This document shows, piece by piece, positions 1 to 7,508 of a stretch of 18,970 bases of DNA (positions are counted from its first letter, which is position 1; the number at the start of each line of letters is the position of its first letter). Made by a program: the position numbers and the translations under genes. This DNA is from JACDAN01 sp035776735 (lineage in GTDB: Bacteria; Actinomycetota; Thermoleophilia; Gaiellales; Gaiellaceae). The notes under the pieces are model-generated. The model saw nothing but the letters and a program-made list of their open reading frames with translations, did no database searches and was not told the DNA's origin. The DNA lies in NCBI GenBank assembly GCA_035776735.1, contig DASSSO010000017.1, positions 1 through 18,970 of the forward strand, written 5' to 3'.

Positions 1-30
1 GTGCGTCCATATCTCCGGATATGCATGCAC
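1..30. other. Imperfect inverted repeat at window edge, downstream of miaB
   Basis: Bases 1-13 can pair with 18-30: GTGC with GCAC on the outside, ATATC with GATAT on the inside. There is one C-C mismatch (7/24) and one G-T pair (5/26), and the loop is TCCG. It lies about 70 bp beyond the miaB stop on the minus strand and is AT-richer than its surroundings. It may be part of a terminator or an operator for a gene beyond the edge. No T-run is visible and the left context is missing, so the role is a guess. Bases 31-98 show no gene that I can support. Confidence 0.25.
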
Positions 31-98
31 CCTGCGTCGGGGGCCTCGCATCCGACCAGCGCGCCCCCGCGGGAAGAGGCTCCACCACGGCTGAAGCT

Positions 99-1424
99 CT
101 ACGCGGCAACTGCTGCGAGCTGGGTGCCCTTCAGGGTCGTGGAGGTCGCGGCGTCGATCTCGACGTGGACGAGGTCGCCCGCCGCCGCCGTTCCGGTGAA
201 GTTCACGGTCGTATTGCGGCGTGTCCGCCCGCGCAGGAGCGCGGGGTCGGTCCGGCTCGGACCCTCGACGAGCACCTCCTCGCTGCGGCCCACGCGCGCC
301 TGGTTGCGCTCGTGCGCAACCCGCTGGACTGCGTCGATCAGCCGCTCGATCCGGTCCCGCTTCACGTCCTCGGCAACCTGCCCGCCCATGGCGGCCGCCT
401 CCGTGCCGCTCCGGGGCGAGAAGACGAAGGTGAAAGCGCTGTCGAAGCCGACCTCCTCGACCGCGGAGACCGTCTGCCGGAAGTCGTCCTCTGTCTCGCC
501 GGGAAAGCCGACGATGAGGTCCGTGGAGAGCGCGAGATCCGGGATCGCCGCGCGCATCTCGTCGACGAGCCGCAGGAACCGGTCGCGGCTGTACGTGCGC
601 CGCATCGCCTTCAGGACGCGCGTCGAGCCCGACTGGAGCGGCAGGTGGGCGTGCTCGCAGACCGCGCCGCACTCGGCCATGGCCGCGATCACCGGCGCGC
701 GGAAGTCCTTCGGGTGCGGGCTCGTGAAGCGGATCCGGTGGATCCCGTCCACTGCGTCGCAGGCGCGGAGCAGCTCGCCGAAGTCGGTGCGGATGTCCGG
801 CAGCAGGTCGCGGCCGTACGAGTTCACGTTCTGGCCGAGGAGGGTGATCTCCCGGACGCCCGCGCGCGCCAGGCCCTCGACCTCGGCGAGCACGTCGCCC
901 GGCCGGCGACTCTGCTCGCGGCCGCGCACGGACGGGACGATGCAGTAGGCGCACTTCGAGTTGCAGCCCATCGAGACCTGCACCCAGCCTTGGAACCGGC
1001 GCTCGCGGTGCATCGGCAGCAGGCTCGCGAAGGAGCGCTGCTCGAGCCCGAAGCGACCGCGCGCGACTCCCTCGCCGCCGGCGCCGAGCCACTCCCCCAG
1101 GTGGGCGATCGAGCCCGGCCCGAAGGCGACGTCGACGTACGGGTAGCGCTCGAAGAGGCGCTCGCGCTGGGCCTCCGCGTAGCAGCCGCCGACCGCGATC
1201 ACCTTCTCCGGGTCGCGCTCCTTCAGCGCCCGCGCCTGCGCGAGGTGCGCGGCGAAGCGCTGGTCGGGCTTCTCGCGGATCGTGCAGGTGTTGAAGACGA
1301 GCACGTCGGCCTCGGCCGGGGCGGCCGTCTCCCCCAGCCCCAGCTCCTCGAGCATGCCCTTGATCCGCTCCGAGTCGTGGGCGTTCATCTGGCAGCCGAA
1401 GGTCGTCACGTGATAGCGCTTCAC
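99..1424 (-). CDS. miaB: tRNA-2-methylthio-N6-dimethylallyladenosine synthase MiaB
   Basis: Radical-SAM methylthiotransferase that adds a methylthio group to i6A37 of tRNAs reading UNN codons; cytosolic, with two 4Fe-4S clusters. With the GTG start at 1424 the protein is 441 aa, the normal family length. The N-terminal UPF0004 domain has its three cluster cysteines at 11 (FGCQMN), 47 (NTCTIREK) and 81 (GGCYAE). The radical-SAM CxxxCxxC motif is at C154, C158 and C161 (GCNSKCAYC). The last ~64 residues look like the tRNA-binding TRAM domain. The GTG start is chosen because the homologous sequence begins there (KRYHVTTFGCQMN). An in-frame ATG at 1493 would add 23 unconserved residues, and neither start has a clear Shine-Dalgarno. 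The frame stays open upstream to 2513, under the opposite-strand nuclease gene, but that part is shadow. MiaA, which makes the i6A substrate, is not in the window. Confidence 0.96.
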   Translation of the reverse strand: MKRYHVTTFGCQMNAHDSERIKGMLEELGLGETAAPAEADVLVFNTCTIREKPDQRFAAHLAQARALKERDPEKVIAVGGCYAEAQRERLFERYPYVDVAFGPGSIAHLGEWLGAGGEGVARGRFGLEQRSFASLLPMHRERRFQGWVQVSMGCNSKCAYCIVPSVRGREQSRRPGDVLAEVEGLARAGVREITLLGQNVNSYGRDLLPDIRTDFGELLRACDAVDGIHRIRFTSPHPKDFRAPVIAAMAECGAVCEHAHLPLQSGSTRVLKAMRRTYSRDRFLRLVDEMRAAIPDLALSTDLIVGFPGETEDDFRQTVSAVEEVGFDSAFTFVFSPRSGTEAAAMGGQVAEDVKRDRIERLIDAVQRVAHERNQARVGRSEEVLVEGPSRTDPALLRGRTRRNTTVNFTGTAAAGDLVHVEIDAATSTTLKGTQLAAVAA

Positions 1425-1526
1425 GCTGGAAACACTGTATCGGGGCGGTTGGTAGAGGCTTCGAGATCGCGGCGGTCGTTGTAGGCTGGACATGTCCGTT
1501 TGCGCCAGCGTCCCGGGGAGAGGCTC
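1425..1526. promoter_or_regulatory. Divergent intergenic region between miaB and the secreted nuclease
   Basis: The 102 bp between the two outward-facing start codons must hold the promoters for both genes unless miaB starts further upstream at 1493. I see no convincing -35/-10 pair on either strand. The nuclease has a usable ribosome-binding site, GGGAGAGG, ending 3 nt before its ATG at 1527. The miaB GTG has no recognisable site. The call rests on position alone. Confidence 0.3.
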
Positions 1527-4322
1527 ATGTATGCATCTGCGGTCGTCCGCGTCCGTTTCGTCCTGCTCGCTCTGGTAGCCCTCATCGCCTTCGCCGCGCT
1601 CGCAGGGGCGCGCGTCGATCGCGCAGGAGCGGTCAGCACGGACCTGTTCATCTCCGAGTACATCGAGGGCACGAGCAACAACAAGGCGATCGAGATCTTC
1701 AACGGGACGGGTTCGGCCGTGGACCTGATGGCCGGCGGCTACACCCTCCTCTACCACTTCAACGGCAACCCCACGGCAGGCCTGACGATTCCGCTCACCG
1801 GATCGGTCGCCGCCGGCGACGTCTACGTCGTGGCGCAGAGCGCTGCGAGCCCGATGATCCTCGCCCAAGCCGACCAGACGAACGGGGCGGGCTGGTTCAA
1901 CGGCGACGACGCCGTCGTCCTCCGCAAGGGCGGCGCCTCGGGGCCGCTGCTCGACGTCATCGGCCAGGTCGGCTTCGATCCCGGGACCGAGTGGGGCTCG
2001 GGCCTGACGAGCACCGCGGACAACACGCTTCGCCGGAAGACCGGCATCGAGAGCGGGGACACGAGCGGTTCTGACGCCTTCGATCCGTCCGTCGAGTGGG
2101 ACGGGTTCGCCACGGACACGTTCGACGGACTCGGTTTCCACGTCTCGGGTGGAGATGCGGCTCCGATCGTGACCTCGAGCTCGCCCGCCAACGGCGCGAC
2201 GGAGGTCGCCACCGGCGCCAACGTCACGATCAACTTCTCCGAGCCCGTGGCGGCTGCGGCCGGCTGGTACACGATCTCCTGCGGGACGAGCGGCGCGCAT
2301 ACGGCGACCCAGAGCGGCGGGCCGCAGAACTACACGCTCGACCCCGACACCGACTTCGCCCTGGGCGAGACCTGCACCGTGACCGTCGACGCCTCGAAGG
2401 TGACCGATACGGACGTCGACGACCCGCCCGACAACATGGCGGCGAACCACTCCTTCAGCTTCACGACGACCCTGCCGGTGACCGAGATCGGCCAGGTGCA
2501 GGGCGCGGCCCACATCTCTCCGCTGAATGGTCAGCCCGTCAAGGTCGAGGGCATCGTCACGGCCCGTCGCACCGTCGGCGGCCGCGGCTACTGGATCCAG
2601 GATCCGACGCCGGACGGGAGCGTTGCGACATCCGACGCGGTGTTCGTGTTCATTCCCGCGGCACCCGCCCGCGTGGTCGGCGACCTGATCCGCGTGGTCG
2701 GCACGGTCAGCGAGTTCCGCGCCGCCAACGACCCGGACAACCTGACGACCACGCAGATCACGAGCTCACCCGCAAACATCACGCTCCTCTCGTCCGGCAA
2801 TGCGCTGCCGGCGCCGACGATCCTCGGCCTCGGCGGCCGGATGCCGCCGACCGAGAACATCGACGACGACAACGCGGGCAACGTCGAGACCGGTGGCGTC
2901 TTCGATCCGGTCGGCGACGGCATCGACTTCTACGAGAGCCTGGAGGGCGTGATCCTCCAGGTCAACAACGCCGCGGTCGTCAATGCCACCAGGAGCTTCG
3001 GCGAGATCACCCTCCTGCCCGACGGCGGCAGCTGGGCAACGGGGCTGCGGACGCCGCGGGGCGGAATCCTGCTGGGCGGGTACACGGACCCGAACCCCGA
3101 GCGGATCATCGTCGACGACGAGATCCTCCGCGACCTCGCGCCGGCCCCGCGGCCGACCAAGGCGATGCCGGACATGAACGTCGGCGACGACCTCACCTCG
3201 AGCGTCGTCGGCCCGCTCGACTACAGCTTCTCGAACTACAAGATCCAGGCGACCACGACCCCGACGTTCCTCTCGGGCGGCCTCCTGCGAGAGTCGACGA
3301 CGGCGCCGACCCACCGCGAGATCGTCTTCGGGACGTTCAACGTGGAGAACCTGGCCGGGACCGACCCGCAGGCGAAGTACGACCACCTCGCGTCGCTGAT
3401 CGTGAACAACCTGCACGCGCCCGACGTCCTCGGGATCGAGGAAGTGCAGGACAACGACGGCGTCACCGGCGAGCCGGCGAGCACGATCGTCGACGCGAGC
3501 GTCTCCTGGAACCGCCTGCTCGCGGCGATCCAGGCGGCCGGCGGCCCTGCCTATGACTATCGGCAGATCGATCCGGTCGACATGCAGGACGGCGGTGCGC
3601 CCGGCGGGAACATCCGCGTCGGGTTCCTCTTCCGTACCGACCGCGGTGTGCGGTTCGTCGACCGGCCGGGCGGCTCCTCGACCTCCGACACGACAGTGGC
3701 GGGCGGCCTCAACCACCCGGAGCTCTCGGCGAGCCCGGGCCGGATCGGCACGCAGGCGAACGATCCCGGCGAGGCGTTCTTCGAGACGCGGAAGTCACTG
3801 GCCGCCGAGTTCGACGTACGCGGCCAGAAGGTCTTCGCAATCGTCAACCACTTCAGCTCGAAGACCGACGACCAGCCGTTGTTCGGCCCGGCCCAGCCAC
3901 CGACGCGGTTCAGCGAAGAGTTCCGCCACGGACAGGCGCAGCTCGTGAACGACTTCGTCGACGCGATCCTCGAGAAGGACAAGAACGCCAAGATCGTCGT
4001 CCTCGGCGACATCAACGACTTCGAGTTCTCGGAGACGACGAGCATCCTCGAAGGCGGCGTCCTCACCTCGCTGATGCACATACTGCCGCCGGAGGAGCGC
4101 TACTCGTACGTCTTCGAGGGGAACTCGCAGACGCTCGACCAGATCCTGCTCTCGAACCGCGGCCTGCTGCAGGGCTCCGAGCATCCCGAGTTCGACGTCG
4201 TCCATCTGAACTCGGAGTTCGCCGACGCGATCCAGGCGTCGGACCACGAGCCGTCGGTCGTCCGGATGAAGTTCCCGGGCAGCGCCGACAACCCGGCAGA
4301 CGAGGGCAACCGCAACAACTAG
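1527..4322 (+). CDS. Secreted ExeM/NucH-type nuclease: lamin-tail, Ig-like and EEP domains
   Basis: A 931-aa exported protein, probably an extracellular metal-dependent DNase/nuclease that scavenges nucleotides or phosphate. The start is ATG 1527, preceded by GGGAGAGG. Residues 1 to ~36 form a signal peptide with a long Leu/Ala core, likely cut after an AGA motif. Residues ~37-195 look like a lamin-tail domain (LFISEYIEG, KAIEIFNGTG). Residues ~211-315 resemble a bacterial Ig-like (Big_5/SbsA) domain (SSSPANGATEV, INFSEPV). Residues ~320-430 resemble the OB-like region of ExeM/YhcR nucleases (VKVEGIVTA, GYWIQDP). Residues ~595-920 form the endonuclease/exonuclease/phosphatase domain, with N605 (FNVEN), E638/E639 (IEEVQDND), H775 (VNHFSS), D828 and N830 (LGDINDF), and D906/H907 (SDHEP). 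All the expected catalytic residues are present. No C-terminal anchor is seen, so it is probably released. It is followed 53 bp later by a peptidase gene. The fold is sure; the substrate (DNA or RNA) is inferred. Confidence 0.88.
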   Translation: MYASAVVRVRFVLLALVALIAFAALAGARVDRAGAVSTDLFISEYIEGTSNNKAIEIFNGTGSAVDLMAGGYTLLYHFNGNPTAGLTIPLTGSVAAGDVYVVAQSAASPMILAQADQTNGAGWFNGDDAVVLRKGGASGPLLDVIGQVGFDPGTEWGSGLTSTADNTLRRKTGIESGDTSGSDAFDPSVEWDGFATDTFDGLGFHVSGGDAAPIVTSSSPANGATEVATGANVTINFSEPVAAAAGWYTISCGTSGAHTATQSGGPQNYTLDPDTDFALGETCTVTVDASKVTDTDVDDPPDNMAANHSFSFTTTLPVTEIGQVQGAAHISPLNGQPVKVEGIVTARRTVGGRGYWIQDPTPDGSVATSDAVFVFIPAAPARVVGDLIRVVGTVSEFRAANDPDNLTTTQITSSPANITLLSSGNALPAPTILGLGGRMPPTENIDDDNAGNVETGGVFDPVGDGIDFYESLEGVILQVNNAAVVNATRSFGEITLLPDGGSWATGLRTPRGGILLGGYTDPNPERIIVDDEILRDLAPAPRPTKAMPDMNVGDDLTSSVVGPLDYSFSNYKIQATTTPTFLSGGLLRESTTAPTHREIVFGTFNVENLAGTDPQAKYDHLASLIVNNLHAPDVLGIEEVQDNDGVTGEPASTIVDASVSWNRLLAAIQAAGGPAYDYRQIDPVDMQDGGAPGGNIRVGFLFRTDRGVRFVDRPGGSSTSDTTVAGGLNHPELSASPGRIGTQANDPGEAFFETRKSLAAEFDVRGQKVFAIVNHFSSKTDDQPLFGPAQPPTRFSEEFRHGQAQLVNDFVDAILEKDKNAKIVVLGDINDFEFSETTSILEGGVLTSLMHILPPEERYSYVFEGNSQTLDQILLSNRGLLQGSEHPEFDVVHLNSEFADAIQASDHEPSVVRMKFPGSADNPADEGNRNN

Positions 4323-4332
4323 GGAAGCTGCC

Positions 4333-4367
4333 GCGAGGCGGGGCGGGCTCTGGCCGCTCCGCCTCGC
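4333..4367 (+). terminator. Strong GC hairpin between the nuclease and peptidase genes
   Basis: Bases 4333-4346 (GCGAGGCGGGGCGG) pair with 4354-4367 (CCGCTCCGCCTCGC) over 14 bp with a single G-U pair and a 7-nt loop. The stem begins 10 bp after the nuclease stop and ends 8 nt before the peptidase ATG, against its weak AGGG ribosome-binding site. No T-run follows, so it is not a textbook intrinsic terminator. It may instead weaken readthrough or translation of the second gene, or protect the 3' end of the nuclease message. Confidence 0.5.
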
Positions 4368-4375
4368 AGGGCTCG

Positions 4376-5338
4376 ATGGGTGACCTCTACCCCGAGCTCG
4401 AGCCGTACGACCGCGGGATGCTGGCCGTCGGCGGTGCCGACCGCGTCTACTGGGAGACGTGCGGGAACGCGCGCGGAAAGCCGGCGGTCGTACTCCACGG
4501 TGGGCCCGGCTCGGGCTGCTCCGCCGGGTTCCGCCGCTTCTTCGACCCGAGCGCCTACCGCGTCGTGCTGTTCGACCAGCGGAACTGCGGGCGGAGCACA
4601 CCGCACGCGAGCGATCCCGGCACCGACCTCGCGGCCAACACGACCGCCAATCTTCTCGCCGACATCGAGCTCCTGCGTGCGCACCTCTCGGTCGAGCGCT
4701 GGCTGGTCCTGGGCGGGTCGTGGGGCAGCACGCTCGCTCTCGCCTACGCCGAGGAGCACCGGGACCGCGTGAGCGAGCTGGTGCTGTTCGGCGTCACCAC
4801 GGGTCGCCATGCCGAGTTCGACTGGACGTTCCGGGGCGGTCTCGCAGGCTTCTTTCCGGAGCAGTGGGAGCGCCTCCTGGCCGCCGTGCCCGAGGATGCG
4901 AGGGACGTCGACGTCGTGGAGGCGTACCACCAGCTGCTGAACGATCTGGACCCGGACGTGCGCCGGCGCGCCGCGCATGCCTGGTGCCTCTGGGAGTCGA
5001 CGACACCCGCCTGGCCGCCAACGACCGGGCTGGCGGAGCGGTTCGAGGACCCCGAGTACGCCCTGGCGTTCGCCCGCATCGTCACGCACTACGTCCGCCG
5101 GAACGCGTGGCTGGAGGACGGCGAGCTCCTGCGCGGCGCCGGCAGCCTCGCTGACACGCCGGGCGTCCTCGTCAACGGCCGGTTCGACTTCCAGGCCCCG
5201 ATCGGCAACGCCTGGGAGCTGAAGCGCGTATGGCCACGGGCCGACCTCGTGATCGTCGACGACGCCGGCCACGGGACGGGCGGCGGCCTGGGCGGCGAGC
5301 TCGTGCGTGCGACCGACCGCTTCGCACGGGCGGCGTAG
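4376..5338 (+). CDS. pip: Proline iminopeptidase (S33 alpha/beta hydrolase)
   Basis: Releases N-terminal proline from peptides; usually cytosolic, and no signal peptide is visible here. At 320 aa it matches the usual family length of about 310-320. HGGPG at residues 41-45 is the oxyanion-hole motif. GGSWGS places the nucleophile at S115, GRFD gives the acid D271, and DAGHG gives the base H299, so the triad is complete. FDQRNCGRS at 66-74 and the helical cap with WxLWE-like sequence (residues ~203-207) are typical of bacterial prolyl aminopeptidases rather than generic hydrolases. It lies 53 bp after the secreted nuclease on the same strand and may share its transcript, but a strong hairpin separates them. 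Its 3' end faces that of rny with 9 bp between the stops. Confidence 0.92.
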   Translation: MGDLYPELEPYDRGMLAVGGADRVYWETCGNARGKPAVVLHGGPGSGCSAGFRRFFDPSAYRVVLFDQRNCGRSTPHASDPGTDLAANTTANLLADIELLRAHLSVERWLVLGGSWGSTLALAYAEEHRDRVSELVLFGVTTGRHAEFDWTFRGGLAGFFPEQWERLLAAVPEDARDVDVVEAYHQLLNDLDPDVRRRAAHAWCLWESTTPAWPPTTGLAERFEDPEYALAFARIVTHYVRRNAWLEDGELLRGAGSLADTPGVLVNGRFDFQAPIGNAWELKRVWPRADLVIVDDAGHGTGGGLGGELVRATDRFARAA

Positions 5339-5347
5339 CGGCTCGGT

Positions 5348-6877
5348 CTACTTGGCCAGCTCGGTCGACCGCGACTCGCGGATGACCGTGACCTTGATCT
5401 GCCCGGGGTACTCGAGCTCCGACTCGATGTCCCGGGCGATCTCGTGCGAGAGGAGAACGGCGCCGTCGTCGTCGATCTCGCCCGGCTTGACGATCACCCG
5501 GACCTCGCGGCCGGCCTGGAGCGCGTAGACCTTCTCGACCCCGTCCTTCCGGGCGGCGATCTCCTCCAGCGCCTCGAGGCGCTTGATGTAGTTCTCGAGC
5601 GTGTCGCCGCGCGCGCCGGGCCGTGAGCCGGAGATCGCGTCGGCGGCGATCACGAGCACGGCCTCGACGGTCTGCGGCTGCACCTCGTAGTGGTGGGCCG
5701 CGATCGCGTGGACGACCGCCTCCGACTCCCCGTGCCGCCTCGCGTAGTCCGCCGAGATCTGCGCGTGCGAGCCCTCGATCTCGTGCGTCAGCGCCTTGCC
5801 GAGGTCGTGGAGCAGCGCGGCGCGCTTCGTCGTCCTCACCCCCGCGTCGAGCTCCACGGCCATGATCCCGGCGAGGTGCACGACCTCGAGCGTGTGCTTG
5901 AGGACATTCTGGCCGTAGCTCGTGCGGTAGTGAAGCCGCCCGAGGATCTTCACCAGCTCGGGGTGGAACTCGCCGCAGTTCGCCTCGAAGACGGCCTGCT
6001 CGCCGGCCTGGCGGATGTGATCCTCGATCTCCGCCTTCGACTGGTAGTACATCTCCTCGATCCGCGCGGGCTGGATCCGGCCGTCCTCGATCAGCTTTCC
6101 CAGCGTCATGCGGGCGATCTCGCGGCGGATGCCGTCGAAGGAGGAGAGGACGACCGCCTGCGGCGTGTCGTCGATGATGATGTCGACGCCGGTCAGGTGC
6201 TCGAGCGTGCGGATGTTGCGGCCCTCGCGCCCGATGATCCGGCCCTTCATGTCGTCGCTGGGCAGCTCGACCACGGACGAGGTCGTCTCGGCCGCGTGGC
6301 TGGCCGCGACCCGCTGGAGGGCGTCGGCGACGAGGTTTCGCGCACGCCTCCTCGCATCGAGTTGCGCCTCCTCCTCGAGCTGGCGGACCCGGCGTGCGAG
6401 CTCGTGGCGGATCAGTCCTTCCGCCCGGTCGAGCAGCTCGGTTTTCGCCTCGTTGACGGTGAGGCCGGAGATCCGCTCGAGCTCGCCGAGCTCGCCGTCC
6501 TTCGCCTCTTTCAGCTCGGCCTGGAGCTCCTTGATGTGCGTCTCGCGGTCGGCCAGGCCCTGCTCCCGCCGAAGGAGCTCGGTGAGCTTCCCCTCGAGCT
6601 CGTCCTGCTTCGCGAGGACCCGCTCCTCCAGTTTCGTGATCTGACCCCGGCGTTCCTGGGCGTCCCGCTCGGCCTCGGCCCGCACCCGGACGGCCTGCTC
6701 CCGCGCCTCGATCTCCGCTTCGCGCCGGAGGTTCTCGGCCTCCCGCTTCGCGCTGTTGACGAGCTCGTCACGGCGCGCGGCGGCCTCGCCGAGGCTCGAG
6801 CGCCCCAGCAGCTGCATGACGGCGAGCAGGATTGCGGCTCCGAGGACGAGGCCGACGACGATTCCGGCGACGAGCAT
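5348..6877 (-). CDS. rny: Ribonuclease Y
   Basis: Membrane-anchored endoribonuclease that starts mRNA decay. The start is ATG 6877, with AAGGAG 6 nt upstream. This gives 509 aa, the normal size, and begins exactly at the N-terminal membrane helix (MLVAGIVVGLVLG); a longer frame from 6904 lacks support. Order of parts: transmembrane segment ~1-24; long charged coiled coil ~25-195, rich in Glu/Arg/Lys; KH domain with GRIIGREGRN at 212-221; HD domain with the metal-binding His-Asp pair at 357-358 (LLHDLGKA) and a further HH near 395. It lies downstream of recX across a 217-bp spacer that holds a hairpin, so it may have its own promoter. Its presence is a useful taxonomic hint, since many actinobacteria rely on RNase E/G and RNase J instead. 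Confidence 0.97.
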   Translation of the reverse strand: MLVAGIVVGLVLGAAILLAVMQLLGRSSLGEAAARRDELVNSAKREAENLRREAEIEAREQAVRVRAEAERDAQERRGQITKLEERVLAKQDELEGKLTELLRREQGLADRETHIKELQAELKEAKDGELGELERISGLTVNEAKTELLDRAEGLIRHELARRVRQLEEEAQLDARRRARNLVADALQRVAASHAAETTSSVVELPSDDMKGRIIGREGRNIRTLEHLTGVDIIIDDTPQAVVLSSFDGIRREIARMTLGKLIEDGRIQPARIEEMYYQSKAEIEDHIRQAGEQAVFEANCGEFHPELVKILGRLHYRTSYGQNVLKHTLEVVHLAGIMAVELDAGVRTTKRAALLHDLGKALTHEIEGSHAQISADYARRHGESEAVVHAIAAHHYEVQPQTVEAVLVIAADAISGSRPGARGDTLENYIKRLEALEEIAARKDGVEKVYALQAGREVRVIVKPGEIDDDGAVLLSHEIARDIESELEYPGQIKVTVIRESRSTELAK

Positions 6878-6921
6878 GCACGCTCCTTGGTGGTCGGATA
6901 CCACCCGCCATCAGGCCTGAG

Positions 6922-6933
6922 CAGAGCGCTCTG
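6922..6933. repeat. 12-bp perfect palindrome upstream of rny
   Basis: CAGAGCGCTCTG is a perfect 12-bp palindrome 45 bp upstream of the rny start codon, next to the hairpin at 6937-6960. It could be a protein-binding site or an extension of that hairpin region. A chance palindrome is also possible in sequence this rich in GC. Confidence 0.3.
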
Positions 6934-6936
6934 ATC

Positions 6937-6960
6937 CGCAGCCGCCGTCAGGCGGCTGCG
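6937..6960 (-). terminator. Perfect 10-bp hairpin between recX and rny
   Basis: CGCAGCCGCC (6937-6946) and GGCGGCTGCG (6951-6960) form a perfect stem with the 4-nt loop GTCA. It lies in the 217-bp spacer between the recX stop and the rny start and has no T-run on either strand. It is a candidate end for the rodZ-cinA-thpR-recA-recX transcript, or a structure in the rny leader. The rest of the spacer (6961-7094) holds the GCTAGCG inverted pair at 6972-6993 and no supported gene. I found no convincing promoter there. Confidence 0.45.
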
Positions 6961-6971
6961 CCCTTCGGTGC

Positions 6972-6993
6972 CGCTAGCGACCTCGGGCTAGCG
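6972..6993. repeat. CGCTAGC/GCTAGCG inverted repeat in the recX-rny spacer
   Basis: CGCTAGC (6972-6978) and GCTAGCG (6987-6993) are perfect reverse complements separated by 8 nt. Each half is itself nearly palindromic (GCTAGC), so the pair also reads as a direct repeat, the pattern of a two-site regulator operator. It is 95 bp or more upstream of the rny start. Function unknown. Confidence 0.3.
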
Positions 6994-7094
6994 CCGCCTC
7001 CGCCGCATCGCTGGTTCGTGTCCTCATCAGTGAACGGTTTCGTGTGGTTTCAGAAAGCGTGTCTGTGCAGGCAAAATGTTGGGTGAAGCATCCC

Positions 7095-7505
7095 TCAGCA
7101 TACCGGATCGGAGCCGAGCGATTCGAGCGACTCCCGCGCGAAGCCCTTTCCGGCGAGATAGCGGAGGGCGCGGTCGCCGCCTCCGCGCCGCCGGAAGATC
7201 CGGGCAGCCCGCTCCGGCTCGGGCTCGAGCCCCTCGAGGATCTCCGCGATCAGCTCCCGATCGATGCCGTGACGGCGGAGATCGTTGCGGATCAGGGAGT
7301 CGCTGCCGTTCTTCGCCGCGAGGCCGCGTGCGCGCGCCTCCGCGAAGCGCGGATCGGAGAGCAGCCCGGTGCCGGCGAGCGCGTCGAGCGTCTCGTCCCG
7401 CTCCTCGGCCGGGATGCCGGCGCGCTCGAGGCGCTGCTCGAGCTCACGCCGGGACCGGTCCCGGTGGCTGAGAGCGCGGAGCGCGAGCTCCCTCGCTTGG
7501 GACAT
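7095..7505 (-). CDS. recX: Regulatory protein RecX
   Basis: Small all-helical modulator of RecA that binds within the RecA filament groove and controls its assembly. The 136-aa protein starts at ATG 7505, only 3 bp after the recA stop, so the two are surely co-transcribed. Family traits visible are the N-terminal ALRALSHRDRSRRELEQRL, matching the typical Ala-Leu-x-x-Leu-x-x-Arg-x-x-Ser-x-x-Glu-Leu pattern. A LLSDPRFAEARARG segment follows near residues 48-61, then tandem three-helix repeats including LRRHGIDRELIAEIL. It is a little shorter than many RecX proteins, with a compact C-terminal repeat ending in the cysteine of SDPVC. The identification is supported by both sequence and position. 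Confidence 0.95.
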   Translation of the reverse strand: MSQARELALRALSHRDRSRRELEQRLERAGIPAEERDETLDALAGTGLLSDPRFAEARARGLAAKNGSDSLIRNDLRRHGIDRELIAEILEGLEPEPERAARIFRRRGGGDRALRYLAGKGFARESLESLGSDPVC

Positions 7506-7508
7506 CGA

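Noticed and set aside
295..303. Loss of Walker A lysine and catalytic glutamate in the second ATPase domain, considered as a broken gene (residue positions within the 14127-15662 protein)
   Set aside because: This asymmetry is normal for the sugar/nucleoside double-domain ATPases and the signature motif is intact, so it is not a pseudogene sign.
21..1484. Plus-strand open frames (including one open from base 1) opposite miaB
   Set aside because: They are antisense to MiaB with all its cluster cysteines and have no plausible family features.
1494..2513. Minus-strand extension of the miaB frame by 340 codons
   Set aside because: It lies under the plus-strand nuclease, which has a signal peptide, domains and a ribosome-binding site. 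The extra sequence is unlike any MiaB.
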